From contig CAJTRK010000028.1 of the NCBI GenBank assembly GCA_910578475.1, positions 1 to 44,929 on the forward strand: a stretch of 44,929 nt of DNA, read 5' to 3'. Under the pieces are notes generated by a model that had not been told where the DNA came from, did no database searches, and saw nothing but the letters and a program-made list of their open reading frames with translations. This stretch comes from an uncultured Lachnospiraceae bacterium. GTDB lineage: Bacteria; Bacillota; Clostridia; Lachnospirales; Lachnospiraceae. Below, piece after piece: positions 15,812 through 25,294 of this stretch. A program made the translations under genes and the position numbers. The first letter of the stretch is position 1. Every line of letters starts with the position of its first letter.

Positions 15812-16863
15812 TTAAAACGATAATTTTATTTCTGATTATCTTTGGAATTGTAGTAATATCCCATGAGTTCGGACATTTTCTGATTGGCAAAAGAAATGGA
15901 ATCCGTGTCGTGGAATTTGCGGTGGGCATGGGACCGACACTTTTTTCTTTCCGGAAAGGAGAGACAAAGTACTCGCTGAAACTGCTCCCGATAGGCGGCG
16001 CCTGTATGTTCGACGGTGAAGACGGTGTGATGGCGGAAAACGGGGAAGCAGACGAACACTCTTTTCTGAAAGCAAATGTATGGGCCAGGATTGCGACTGT
16101 ATTTGCGGGGCCATTTTTCAATTTTGTTCTGGCATTTGTCTTTTCCCTTATAGTGGTGGCTTTTAACGGCTCCGACAAGCCGGTGGTGCAGCAGCTGATG
16201 GAAGGCTCTGCGGCCGAAGAAGCCGGAATCCTTCCGGGCGATGAAATCGTTCGGATTAACGGGGAAAAAATTCATCTGTACCGGGAAGTCAGCCTGATTT
16301 CAGCGATGAATCAGGGAGAAACGCTGGAAATCCGCATAAAAAGAGACGGGGAAATGCAGGATGTTACAATTGTCCCGCGCTATGATGCACAGGATGGCAG
16401 ATATTATATCGGACTGCGCGGCGCAGGAGAGTATTTCAAGTGTAATCCGCTGCAAGTATTCCAGTATGGCGTTTATGAGGTACGTTACTGGGTTAAGGCA
16501 ACATATAAGAGCCTGATGATGCTGCTGCAGGGACAGGCGACGAAAGACGATGTATCCGGGCCAATCGGCATTGCGCAGTTTGTAGGAGACACGTATGATG
16601 AAGTGAAAGATTACGGTATTTCGTCGGTTGTATTCACGATGATGAACATCATCATTTTACTTTCCGTCAATCTCGGCATCATGAATCTGCTTCCGCTTCC
16701 TGCATTGGACGGCGGGCGGCTGGTGTTCATGTTCCTTGAGGTCATCCGGGGGAAACCTGTTTCTCCGGAGAAGGAAGGGCTTGTGCATTTTGCCGGCCTT
16801 GTGGTGTTTATGATTCTGATGGTATTTGTGATGTACAACGATATCATGAAAATTATCCGTTAA
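15808..16863 (+). CDS. rseP: RIP metalloprotease RseP (site-2 protease)
   Basis: A 351-residue intramembrane zinc protease. The active site VISHEFGHF (HExxH) lies in the first membrane segment, a PDZ domain spans about 115-200 (AAEEAGILPGDEIVRINGEKI), and the second metal motif is NLGIMNLLPLPALDGGR. The single PDZ domain is normal for Gram-positive forms. It would cleave anti-sigma factors or leftover signal peptides. The start is a TTG at 15808, after AGGTGAT, overlapping the dxr stop; no better ATG lies before the active-site helix. Confidence 0.94.
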   Translation: MIKTIILFLIIFGIVVISHEFGHFLIGKRNGIRVVEFAVGMGPTLFSFRKGETKYSLKLLPIGGACMFDGEDGVMAENGEADEHSFLKANVWARIATVFAGPFFNFVLAFVFSLIVVAFNGSDKPVVQQLMEGSAAEEAGILPGDEIVRINGEKIHLYREVSLISAMNQGETLEIRIKRDGEMQDVTIVPRYDAQDGRYYIGLRGAGEYFKCNPLQVFQYGVYEVRYWVKATYKSLMMLLQGQATKDDVSGPIGIAQFVGDTYDEVKDYGISSVVFTMMNIIILLSVNLGIMNLLPLPALDGGRLVFMFLEVIRGKPVSPEKEGLVHFAGLVVFMILMVFVMYNDIMKIIR

Positions 16864-16907
16864 AGAAAAATAAGAAATCCGGCGTCGGAAATCTGGCGGA
16901 CGCATGC

Positions 16908-16936
16908 TTGCCAGACCGCGCCGGATAGCGTATAAT
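16908..16936 (+). promoter_or_regulatory. Sigma-A type promoter of the phosphatase/kinase pair
   Basis: TTGCCA (16908-16913) and TATAAT (16931-16936) are 17 bases apart. The position in the gap after rseP indicates that the phosphatase/kinase pair has its own transcript with a leader of about 130 bases. Confidence 0.75.
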
Positions 16937-17074
16937 CTATATCATATAATGACAGTCTTGTATCGCAACAGGACTTTCATTTCGATTCAGAAAATCTTTG
17001 CAGCCTTCGCTGCGGATACTCTATTTCACGAAGGGTATCATTTCCACATCTATGAAAGGGTATTATCTGTAAGA

Positions 17075-17818
17075 ATGAAGTATCAGGTAAATGTATATTG
17101 GAACAAGGGCGCGGTGCGGGATGCCAATCAGGATTCTCTTGTCGTGCTGCAGGCTATGACGTCACAGGGCAGGGTATTGATGGCAGCGGTATGCGACGGC
17201 ATGGGCGGCATGGACAGAGGGGAACTGGCGAGCGGATATCTGACAGAAGAGCTGATTACATGGTTTTATGACGGCCTTCTGAAAGCCGTCGGGCAAAAGA
17301 AACCGTTATGGGTGTTGAGGCGTTCCGCGGAACGGAAACTTTTCCAGGTGCAGCAGCGAATGCAGCGTTATGCGGAAAATCATTCTCTGGAGATGGGAAC
17401 GACGATGTCCATGCTTGTCCTCTGGGAAAAAAGATATCTGCTCTGGCATCTGGGAGACAGCCGGATATATCGTTTGTCCACGCGCAAAAAGAAAGCAATT
17501 TCACTGTTGACCAAAGACCATGTACAGGGAAAGAACAGGCTGACAAAGTGCGTGGGGAGTTTCGGCTTTTTTCAACCGGATTTTCGAATGGGCGCGGCCG
17601 GAAATCGGGAAGCTTTTCTGTTATGCAGCGACGGTTTCTGGCATGAAATGAGCGCGGAAGAACTGGGGGAAATTCTTGCGCCGGAAGGGATGTCGGAAGA
17701 ACGATGCGACAGGCGATTGCGGGAAATCGGGGAGGCGGCCATACGACGTGGCGAACAGGATAATCTGTCGGCTGTCTATATCCGAATGCAGAAGCAGATT
17801 GAACAATCGGGCGATTAA
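17075..17818 (+). CDS. PP2C-family Ser/Thr protein phosphatase
   Basis: A 247-residue metal-dependent phosphatase. PP2C motifs in order are RDANQDSLVVL, VCDGMGGMDRGELAS (metal Asp and Gly), HLGDSRIYRL, LLCSDGFW and EQDNLSAV. I place the start at the ATG at 17075, 14 bases after GAAAGGG; the 57 in-frame residues upstream run over the promoter and are not like the family. It is followed by a Ser/Thr kinase gene 39 bases later; such pairs act on each other and on wall-synthesis and division proteins. Confidence 0.9.
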   Translation: MKYQVNVYWNKGAVRDANQDSLVVLQAMTSQGRVLMAAVCDGMGGMDRGELASGYLTEELITWFYDGLLKAVGQKKPLWVLRRSAERKLFQVQQRMQRYAENHSLEMGTTMSMLVLWEKRYLLWHLGDSRIYRLSTRKKKAISLLTKDHVQGKNRLTKCVGSFGFFQPDFRMGAAGNREAFLLCSDGFWHEMSAEELGEILAPEGMSEERCDRRLREIGEAAIRRGEQDNLSAVYIRMQKQIEQSGD

Positions 17819-17857
17819 GGCGCTGTTCCGTTATCGCGGGATGGGGAAAGGTATGGT

Positions 17858-19120
17858 ATGAAAATGACAGGAAGCGTATTGATGGGGAAGTATGAACTGA
17901 AAGAAAGAATCGGCACAGGCGGCAGCAGTACCGTTTATCTGGCATGGGACAGACATCTGGAGCGATATGTTGCGGTGAAAGAGGAAAAAGGAGCGGGAGA
18001 CGCAGAGAAAGCGAACGATACGCAGGCCATGAAAAATGCCGATATTTTGAAAAATACCGGTATTCTGAAAAATGAAATGGAGATGCTGAAAGCGTTGAAA
18101 CACCCGATGCTGCCGGAGGTTTACGATTATTTTCAGGAAACAAAACGCTATCTTGTCATGGAATATATCCGTGGAGAAAGTTTACATAACTTTATAGAGC
18201 GGGAAGGAGCTGTACGGGAGGAACAGGCCTGTAAATGGGCTTTGCAGTTATCGTCTTTGTTTTCTTATCTGCATGGACAGAAACCGCCCGTTATCTACCG
18301 GGATTTGAAACCTGACAATATTATCGTCTGTCCGGACGGGAATCTGCGTGTGGTAGACTTTGGAACGGCTTTGCGCCAAAGCTATGATAAAAGGAATGCG
18401 GAAAACCTTGCAGGTACGGCCGGCTATGCCGCGCCGGAACAGCTTTATGGGAAAACGGGCAAAGAGGAATGGGGGCATCAAAACGGCAATGAAAGAAGAA
18501 ATGCCTTCGGAATCGGCGCGGATGAACGAAGCGATATTTATACATTGGGGGCGACGTTATATCATATGCTGACCGGTCATGACCCGGCCCGTCCGCCTTA
18601 CGGGATAAGACCCGTCAGGAGTATGAAGCCGGAGCTGACGGCGGATATGGAGCGCATTGTGGGAAAATGTACGGAGGAAGCGCCGGAGAAACGTTATCAG
18701 ACCGTGGAAGCGCTCAAAGCGGACCTGGAGAAAAGAAAGTTTTCCGGCAGAAAAAGGAGAAATCCTTATCCCTTATGGAAGCTGGAGAAAAAAATATGGC
18801 TGACGGAGAAAAAGACAACAGGATTCTTTACGGTCGGACTTTTGCTATGCGGCTTATGCGCAGGCTTCTTTTCCATACGGGTAAGCGGAAGGGAAACGCC
18901 TCTGCCGGTTATTGTATATAATCAACAGGGGCAGAAAATCGTTATCCGCTATGACAGCATTTATACGCCGGAGGGAAATTTGTTATTCGGTCTGGAACAG
19001 GAACTTTTCCGGGAAGATGAGATATTCGAACTGTCTGTCGGCCTGACAGACTGCGCGACAGGCAGACGGCGGGAACGGATTTTTTATATCCAGGGCGGCA
19101 GGACGGGAGGCGGAAAATAG
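17858..19120 (+). CDS. Membrane-anchored Ser/Thr protein kinase (Hanks type)
   Basis: A 420-residue kinase. The kinase domain (about 8-285) has the Gly-rich loop RIGTGGSSTVYLA, VAVKE (Lys), an inserted Asp/Asn/Lys stretch after it, the catalytic loop IYRDLKPDNIIV and VDFGTA, and GYAAPEQLYG. The usual HRD is YRD, which is common in clostridial kinases. One membrane segment (about 322-343) leads to a short outer domain of about 75 residues. There is no PASTA repeat, so it should not sense muropeptides in the PrkC manner. It pairs with the preceding phosphatase. A GGGGAAAGG site precedes the ATG. Confidence 0.9.
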   Translation: MKMTGSVLMGKYELKERIGTGGSSTVYLAWDRHLERYVAVKEEKGAGDAEKANDTQAMKNADILKNTGILKNEMEMLKALKHPMLPEVYDYFQETKRYLVMEYIRGESLHNFIEREGAVREEQACKWALQLSSLFSYLHGQKPPVIYRDLKPDNIIVCPDGNLRVVDFGTALRQSYDKRNAENLAGTAGYAAPEQLYGKTGKEEWGHQNGNERRNAFGIGADERSDIYTLGATLYHMLTGHDPARPPYGIRPVRSMKPELTADMERIVGKCTEEAPEKRYQTVEALKADLEKRKFSGRKRRNPYPLWKLEKKIWLTEKKTTGFFTVGLLLCGLCAGFFSIRVSGRETPLPVIVYNQQGQKIVIRYDSIYTPEGNLLFGLEQELFREDEIFELSVGLTDCATGRRRERIFYIQGGRTGGGK

Positions 19121-19150
19121 CTTTCTTATTTCGGCGGGATGATGTACAAT

Positions 19151-19305
19151 AGTGTGGAAAGAAGTTCTAAAGCTCACGCCAGAGGGCGTTTCGCTAAGAA
19201 CTTCTACGATTTGCCTTTGGCAAATCTTTTCCATACGGAAGAACGCCTAAAATGCGGCGTTCTTCCCGTTGACGGTTTGTGCCGCCGGGAGGCGGCATGA
19301 AGGTT
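19151..19305 (+). repeat. Structured repeat unit 1 (five-helix element)
   Basis: A 155-bp unit that can fold into P1 19152-19160/19227-19236, P2 19161-19168/19197-19204, P2a 19176-19180/19185-19189 (loop AGAG), P3 19208-19215/19219-19226, P4 19237-19247/19256-19266 and P5 19280-19286/19291-19297 (loop GGGA). P2 and P3 lie inside P1. The next unit has the same plan with different paired bases. No coding capacity was found. Orientation is unproven; the GGGA loop, a GNRA type, slightly favours the plus strand. Confidence 0.85.
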
Positions 19306-19458
19306 AGTGTGAGAAGAAGTTCTAATGCTCACAGCAGAGGCTGTTTCGCAAAGAACTTCTAAGTCTGCTTTGCAGACTTTTCTCACACCGAGAAATGCCT
19401 GAAAACACGGCATTTCTCATCCGGATTTGAGTCGCAGCAAAGCTGCGGCATGAAGGTT
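19306..19458 (+). repeat. Structured repeat unit 2 (five-helix element)
   Basis: A 153-bp tandem copy. Helices are P1 19307-19315/19380-19388, P2 19316-19323/19352-19359, P2a 19331-19335/19340-19344 (loop AGAG), P3 19361-19368/19372-19379, P4 19390-19399/19409-19418 and P5 19431-19438/19442-19449. P1, P2a, P3, P4 and P5 all differ in base pairs from unit 1 yet remain paired. Unpaired TTCGC, GCTC and the TGAAGGTT tail are shared. The start of a third unit (AGTGTGA, 19459 onward) runs directly into the ispG ribosome-binding site. Confidence 0.85.
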
Positions 19459-19489
19459 AGTGTGAAGAGAAGACGAAGGGAGGATGCTT

Positions 19490-20545
19490 ATGTATCGGGA
19501 ACATACGAGAATTGTGAAAATAGGCGACAGAGTAATTGGCGGGGGAAATCCTGTGTTGATTCAGTCGATGACAAATACAAGAACAGAAGACATTGAGGCG
19601 ACCGTAACGCAGATTCTGCGGCTGGAGCAGGCGGGCTGTGAAATTGTGCGGGTGACTGTGCCGACGAAAGAGGCGGCGGATGCGGTCGGAGAGATTCGGA
19701 AACGGATTCATATTCCGCTTGTGGCGGATATACATTTTGATTATAAAATGGCGATTGCCGCGATTGAGAACGGCGCGGATAAGATTCGCATCAATCCGGG
19801 AAATATCGGAAGCAGGGATAAGGTGGAGGCGGTCGTTTCCGCGGCAAGAGAGCGGAATATTCCGATTCGGGTCGGTGTAAACAGCGGCTCTCTGGAAAAA
19901 GAGCTGGTGGAGAAATATCATGGTGTAACGGCGGAAGGCATTGTGGAAAGCGCACTGGATAAAGTACATATTATCGAAGACCTGGGCTATGATAATCTGG
20001 TTATCAGCATCAAATCTTCGGATGTTTGTATGTGCGTCAAAGCCCATGAAACGCTGGCCGAGAAAACAGATTATCCGTTGCATGTGGGTATCACGGAGTC
20101 GGGGACTTTATATAGTGGAAACATCAAATCCGCGGTCGGACTCGGCATTATTCTGTATCAGGGCATCGGCGATACGATTCGCGTTTCCCTGACCGGCGAC
20201 CCGGTGGAAGAAATCAAATCCGCGAAGCTTTTGTTAAAAACTCTGGGACTGCGGAAAGGCGGCATCGAGGTGGTGTCCTGTCCGACATGCGGGCGGACCA
20301 AAATAGACCTGATTGGTCTGGCCAATCAGGTGGAAACAATGGCGGCGGAATTTCCGTTAGATATTAAAGTGGCTGTCATGGGATGCGCCGTTAACGGACC
20401 GGGAGAAGCAAAGGAAGCGGACATCGGCATCGCGGGGGGTGACGGAGAAGGCCTGCTCATCAAACGTGGTGAAATTGTACGAAAAGTGCCGGAGGATAAA
20501 CTTCTTTCGACGCTGCGGGAAGAGTTGGAGAACTGGGGGAAATAA
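19490..20545 (+). CDS. ispG: 4-hydroxy-3-methylbut-2-enyl diphosphate synthase (flavodoxin/ferredoxin)
   Basis: A 351-residue iron-sulfur enzyme of the MEP isoprenoid pathway that converts MEcPP to HMBPP. The N-terminal TIM barrel begins RIVKIGDRVIGGGNPVLIQSMTNT. The C-terminal cluster domain has VVSCPTCGRTKID and VMGCAVNGPGEAKEADIG, giving the three Cys ligands and the catalytic Glu. I prefer the ATG at 19490, six bases after GGGAGG; the ATG at 19484 touches that site. It lies directly behind the structured repeat and just before polC. Confidence 0.96.
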   Translation: MYREHTRIVKIGDRVIGGGNPVLIQSMTNTRTEDIEATVTQILRLEQAGCEIVRVTVPTKEAADAVGEIRKRIHIPLVADIHFDYKMAIAAIENGADKIRINPGNIGSRDKVEAVVSAARERNIPIRVGVNSGSLEKELVEKYHGVTAEGIVESALDKVHIIEDLGYDNLVISIKSSDVCMCVKAHETLAEKTDYPLHVGITESGTLYSGNIKSAVGLGIILYQGIGDTIRVSLTGDPVEEIKSAKLLLKTLGLRKGGIEVVSCPTCGRTKIDLIGLANQVETMAAEFPLDIKVAVMGCAVNGPGEAKEADIGIAGGDGEGLLIKRGEIVRKVPEDKLLSTLREELENWGK

Positions 20546-20552
20546 AAGCGAG

Positions 20553-23500
20553 ATGTCCAAAAAATTTTTTGAGGTATTTCCGACTTTAAAATTGAACGGC
20601 GGCATGCAGGATTTATTCGAACAGGTTATGGTAGAAAGGGTCTCTGCGACAAAACGAAAAGATTTTCTCAGAATTTATATTTCTTCCGACAGACTGATTC
20701 AGAAAGCGGATGTTTTTCTCGTTGAGCAGGAAATGCGGAAACAGTTTTTTCCGGGCGCGCAGATGGTTATCCGCATCTATGAGAAATTTCGACTTTCTTC
20801 GCAGTATACGCCGGAAAAGCTGATGGATATTTACCGGGAGAGTATTTTGCTGGAATTGCGTGATTATTCGCCGATAGAATATAATCTTTTTAAAAACGCC
20901 GATATTACTTATCCGGCCGACGGAAAAGTGATGCTGACGCTGGAAGACACCGTTCTCGGAAAGGAAAAAGCGGAAGAACTGGTGCGCATTCTGGATAAAA
21001 TTTATAATGAGCGCTGCGGGTTTTCCGTGGAAATTCTAACGGATTATAAAGAACATAAGGCGGCCAGACATAAGGAAGAGGACGAGAAACGGCTGGCGAT
21101 GCAGATAGCGGAGATTTCCGCGCGGGCAGGGTACGGAACGGCTGGCGGAAGCGCAGAGGCGGCAGCAGGAGCGGATGGCATGGTAGCGGGTGGTGCGCCC
21201 GTATCCGTTGGTGCGGCTGGCAAAGATATGGCCGGCAGCGGAGCAAAAGCTGTGCCGGCGTCGGAAAGCGCAGCCTTTGGAGCCGATGGCGCATCTGCCA
21301 AAACGGCAGCGGGAGCGGCGGACAGGCTGTCAGAAAGCGGTGCGAAAGCGCAGACGGCAGGTTCCGATGCGGCAGGCGGCAAAGAGGCTGCCTCAGCCGG
21401 AGGCAAGACAATGATGTGGAACGGGCCGGGAACCGGAGCACAGGGCAGATTATTCCGGAAGGAGCGGAATGCCGGACCGGACGGGAGAAGGCCGATGAAG
21501 CGTTCTGATAATCCGGACGTCTTGTACGGAAGGGATTTTGAAGAAGACGCGATACCGATGGAAGAAGTGATTGGTGAAATCGGGGACGTTGTAGTGCGCG
21601 GCAAAATACTGAATTTTGACAAACGCGACATTAAGAACGAACGGTCTATTTTGATTTATGATATTACGGACTTTACAGATACGATGACGGTAAAGCTGTT
21701 TGTCGCGACGGAACAGGTAAGCGAACTTACTGCGGAAATGAAACCGGGCGCTTTTGTGAAACTGAAAGGGACTGCAGTCATTGATAAGTTTGACCATGAA
21801 CTGACGATAGGCTCCATTTACGGTGTAAAAAAAATACCCGATTTTACCGTTTCCCGTTCCGATACGAGCGTGCGCAAACGGGTGGAACTGCATTGCCATA
21901 CGAAGATGAGCGATATGGACGGCATATCGGAAGCGAAAGATATCGTTAAAAGAGCCTATAAATGGGGACATCCGGCGATTGCGATTACGGACCACGGCGT
22001 CCTGCAGGCTTTTCCGGATGCCAATCATGTATGGGAAGATTTATGGAAAGCGGAAAAGAACAAAAGAAAAGAAGCGGGTGAGGAAGAACCGGACAAACAG
22101 GACTTTTTCAAGATTATTTACGGCGTGGAGGCATATCTTGTAGACGACCTGCGGGAAATCGTGACCAATGATAAAGGACAGGATTTCAAAGGAACTTTTG
22201 TCGTGTTCGATATCGAGACGACGGGATTTTCTCCGGTCAATAACAAGATCATAGAAATCGGCGCGGTGAAAGTGTCGGAAGGGCAGATTACGGAGCGTTT
22301 TTCCGCTTTTGTCAATCCGGAAGTGCCGATTCCTTTTGAAATTGAAAAACTGACAGGCATTCAGGATGATATGGTCGTCGGAGAGCCGACGATTGATGTG
22401 ATTCTGCCGCAGTTTCTGAATTTTTGCGGCGATGCCGTTCTGGTCGCGCATAATGCGAATTTCGATATGAGCTTTATTATGGAAAACTGCGACAGACTTT
22501 CCATCGCGCACAATTTTACTTATGTGGATACCGTAGGCATTGCCAGGATTCTTTTGCCCGGACAGGCAAAACATACGTTGGACGCGGTGGCCAAAACGCT
22601 TGGCATATCGTTGGAGAACCATCACCGGGCGGTGGATGATGCGGAAGCGACTGCGGAGATTTTTGTAAAGTTTATTCCGATGTTGGGAGAAGAAGGGACG
22701 GATACGCTGGCCAAAGTGAATGCGATGGGTAAGTCCAGTCCCGAAATTGTGAAAAAACTGCCGACTCACCACGCGATTATTTTAGCGAAAAATAATGTGG
22801 GGCGCATGAATCTGTACCGGCTTGTGTCGGAATCCCATTTGAATTATTTTGCCAGAAGACCGCGGATTCCCAAAAGCCTGTTACAGCAGTACCGGGAAGG
22901 GCTGATTCTCGGAAGCGCCTGTGAGGCGGGGGAACTGTACCGTGCGCTTCTCGACGGTAAATCGGATGCGGAAATCGCAAGGCTCGTGCGTTTTTATGAT
23001 TATCTGGAGATTCAGCCGCTTGGCAATAACCAGTATATGATTGCATCCGAAAAACTTCCCAATATTAACTCGATGGAAGATATTCAGGAAATCAACCGCA
23101 AAATCGTAAAGCTCGGCGAACAGTTTCATAAGCCGGTGGTTGCTACCTGTGACGTACATTTTCTGGACCCGGGGGACGAGGTTTACCGGAGAATCATCAT
23201 GACCGGGCAGCATTTTGCGGATGCGGATAATCAGCCGCCCCTCTATTTTCGGACGACAGAAGAGATGCTGAAAGAGTTTGCCTATCTTGGCAGCGATAAG
23301 GCGGAGGAAGTCGTCATAACCAATACGAATCGAATTGCGGATATGATAGAGTCCATCTCCCCGGTGCGGCCGGATAAATGTCCGCCGGTTATCGAGAACA
23401 GCGATAAACTGCTGACGGATATCTGTTATAAAAAAGCACACGAACTTTATGGGGAAACGCTGCCGGAAATCGTGGAAGCCAGGTTAAAAAGGGAATTGAA

Positions 23501-25280
23501 TTCCATTATTTCCAACGGTTTTGCGGTAATGTATATTATTGCGCAGAAACTGGTATGGAAATCGGTAGAGGACGGTTATCTGGTCGGTTCCAGAGGCTCC
23601 GTCGGTTCCTCTTTTGTGGCGAATATGGCGGGTATTACGGAGGTAAATTCTTTAAGCCCACATTATCTTTGCCCCAAATGTCATTATTATGATTTCGATT
23701 CGGAGGAAGTCATCGCTTTCAGCGGCGGCGCGGGCTGCGATATGCCGGACAAAGACTGCCCGGTCTGCGGAACGCCTCTGCAAAAGGAAGGGTTTGACAT
23801 TCCGTTTGAGACATTTCTTGGTTTTAAAGGAGATAAAGAACCGGATATCGATTTGAACTTTTCTGGGGAATATCAGAGTAAAGCGCATAAATACACGGAA
23901 GTAATTTTTGGATACGGACAGACTTACCGGGCGGGAACAATCGGAACGCTGGCGGATAAGACGGCTTTCGGTTATGTCAAAAATTATTATGAAGACCACG
24001 GGGAACGAAAACGTACCTGTGAAATTAACCGTCTTGTCATGGGCTGTACGGGCGTCAGAAGAAGCACGGGGCAGCATCCGGGCGGTATCGTTGTGCTGCC
24101 GGTGGGAGAGGATATCAACTCTTTTACGCCGGTGCAGCATCCGGCAAACGATATGAAAACGGATATCGTGACGACCCATTTTGATTATCATTCCATCGAC
24201 CATAACCTGTTGAAACTCGACATTCTCGGGCATGATGACCCTACCATGATTCGTATGTTACAGGATATGACCGGAATCGACCCGGTAAAAATTCCGTTGG
24301 ATGATAAACAGGTCATGTCGCTGTTCGCATCCACGGAAGCGCTCGGCATCCGGCCGGAACAGATAAACGGCTGTAAACTGGGATGCCTCGGCATTCCGGA
24401 ATTTGGAACGGAATTTGCGATGCAGATGGTTATTGACGCCAAACCCAAATGCTTTACGGACCTTGTCCGGATTGCGGGGCTGGCGCACGGAACCGATGTA
24501 TGGCTCGGCAATGCCCAGACGCTGATTGAAGAGGGAAAGGCAACGATTTCTACGGCAATCTGTTGTCGTGACGATATCATGATTTATCTGATTCACATGG
24601 GCGTGGACCCGGCGCTGTCGTTTACGATTATGGAAAGCGTACGGAAAGGAAAGGGACTGAAACCCGAGTGGGAAGAAGCCATGATAGCGGCAAATGTGCC
24701 GGACTGGTATATTTGGTCGTGCAAAAAAATCAAGTATATGTTCCCGAAAGCACATGCGGCGGCTTATGTTATGATGGCATGGCGTATTGCCTATTGCAAG
24801 ATTAATTATCCCCTTGCCTATTACGCGGCGTTTTTCAGCATTCGCGCGTCCGGTTTTTCCTATGAGATGATGTGCCAGGGACAGCAGCATCTGGAGAGCG
24901 TAATGGCGGATTACAAAAGAAGGAGCGACGAGCTGAGTAAGAAGGAGCAGGATTCCTACCGAGATATGAAAATTGTGCAGGAAATGTACGCAAGAGGCTT
25001 TGAATTTGAGCCGATTGACCTTTTCAGCGCACAGGCGCGGCTGTTCCAGGTAGCGGGCGTCAATAAGCTGATGCCGTCGTTAAACAGCATAGACGGACTC
25101 GGAGAAAAAGCGGCCGATGCGGTGGTGGAAGCGGCGAAGATGGGGCCGTTCCTTTCAAAAGACGACTTCCGCGAACGCACGAAAGTATCGCTGACAGTTA
25201 CGGAACTGATGGGCAGATTGGGGATTCTCGGGGATTTGCCGGAATCGAACCAAATCAGCCTGTTCGATTTTGCGATGTAA
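20553..25280 (+). CDS. polC: DNA polymerase III alpha subunit, PolC type
   Basis: The 1575-residue Gram-positive replicase. In order: N-terminal domain (about 1-185); an Ala/Gly-rich insert (about 190-285); OB fold (about 325-430); PHP domain starting RVELHCHTKMSDMDG; a DnaQ-type proofreading exonuclease inserted in it (FVVFDIETTGFSP, VAHNANFDMSF, HRAVDDAEATAEIF); a zinc module (LCPKCHYYDF, CPVCGTPL); the polymerase site PDIDLNFSGEYQ; and a C-terminal clamp-binding peptide QISLFDF. It is longer than the ~1440 residues usual for the family because of the insert. The start is the ATG at 20553 (MSKKFFEVFP), seven bases after the ispG stop; earlier in-frame codons overlap ispG. Confidence 0.97.
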   Translation: MSKKFFEVFPTLKLNGGMQDLFEQVMVERVSATKRKDFLRIYISSDRLIQKADVFLVEQEMRKQFFPGAQMVIRIYEKFRLSSQYTPEKLMDIYRESILLELRDYSPIEYNLFKNADITYPADGKVMLTLEDTVLGKEKAEELVRILDKIYNERCGFSVEILTDYKEHKAARHKEEDEKRLAMQIAEISARAGYGTAGGSAEAAAGADGMVAGGAPVSVGAAGKDMAGSGAKAVPASESAAFGADGASAKTAAGAADRLSESGAKAQTAGSDAAGGKEAASAGGKTMMWNGPGTGAQGRLFRKERNAGPDGRRPMKRSDNPDVLYGRDFEEDAIPMEEVIGEIGDVVVRGKILNFDKRDIKNERSILIYDITDFTDTMTVKLFVATEQVSELTAEMKPGAFVKLKGTAVIDKFDHELTIGSIYGVKKIPDFTVSRSDTSVRKRVELHCHTKMSDMDGISEAKDIVKRAYKWGHPAIAITDHGVLQAFPDANHVWEDLWKAEKNKRKEAGEEEPDKQDFFKIIYGVEAYLVDDLREIVTNDKGQDFKGTFVVFDIETTGFSPVNNKIIEIGAVKVSEGQITERFSAFVNPEVPIPFEIEKLTGIQDDMVVGEPTIDVILPQFLNFCGDAVLVAHNANFDMSFIMENCDRLSIAHNFTYVDTVGIARILLPGQAKHTLDAVAKTLGISLENHHRAVDDAEATAEIFVKFIPMLGEEGTDTLAKVNAMGKSSPEIVKKLPTHHAIILAKNNVGRMNLYRLVSESHLNYFARRPRIPKSLLQQYREGLILGSACEAGELYRALLDGKSDAEIARLVRFYDYLEIQPLGNNQYMIASEKLPNINSMEDIQEINRKIVKLGEQFHKPVVATCDVHFLDPGDEVYRRIIMTGQHFADADNQPPLYFRTTEEMLKEFAYLGSDKAEEVVITNTNRIADMIESISPVRPDKCPPVIENSDKLLTDICYKKAHELYGETLPEIVEARLKRELNSIISNGFAVMYIIAQKLVWKSVEDGYLVGSRGSVGSSFVANMAGITEVNSLSPHYLCPKCHYYDFDSEEVIAFSGGAGCDMPDKDCPVCGTPLQKEGFDIPFETFLGFKGDKEPDIDLNFSGEYQSKAHKYTEVIFGYGQTYRAGTIGTLADKTAFGYVKNYYEDHGERKRTCEINRLVMGCTGVRRSTGQHPGGIVVLPVGEDINSFTPVQHPANDMKTDIVTTHFDYHSIDHNLLKLDILGHDDPTMIRMLQDMTGIDPVKIPLDDKQVMSLFASTEALGIRPEQINGCKLGCLGIPEFGTEFAMQMVIDAKPKCFTDLVRIAGLAHGTDVWLGNAQTLIEEGKATISTAICCRDDIMIYLIHMGVDPALSFTIMESVRKGKGLKPEWEEAMIAANVPDWYIWSCKKIKYMFPKAHAAAYVMMAWRIAYCKINYPLAYYAAFFSIRASGFSYEMMCQGQQHLESVMADYKRRSDELSKKEQDSYRDMKIVQEMYARGFEFEPIDLFSAQARLFQVAGVNKLMPSLNSIDGLGEKAADAVVEAAKMGPFLSKDDFRERTKVSLTVTELMGRLGILGDLPESNQISLFDFAM

Positions 25281-25294
25281 TCGGATTGGATTGG

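Noticed and set aside
19151..19458. A known riboswitch controlling ispG
   Set aside because: I could not match the conserved unpaired bases to any riboswitch class I know, and a tandem repeat with a partial third unit fits a repeated element better; left as a finding.
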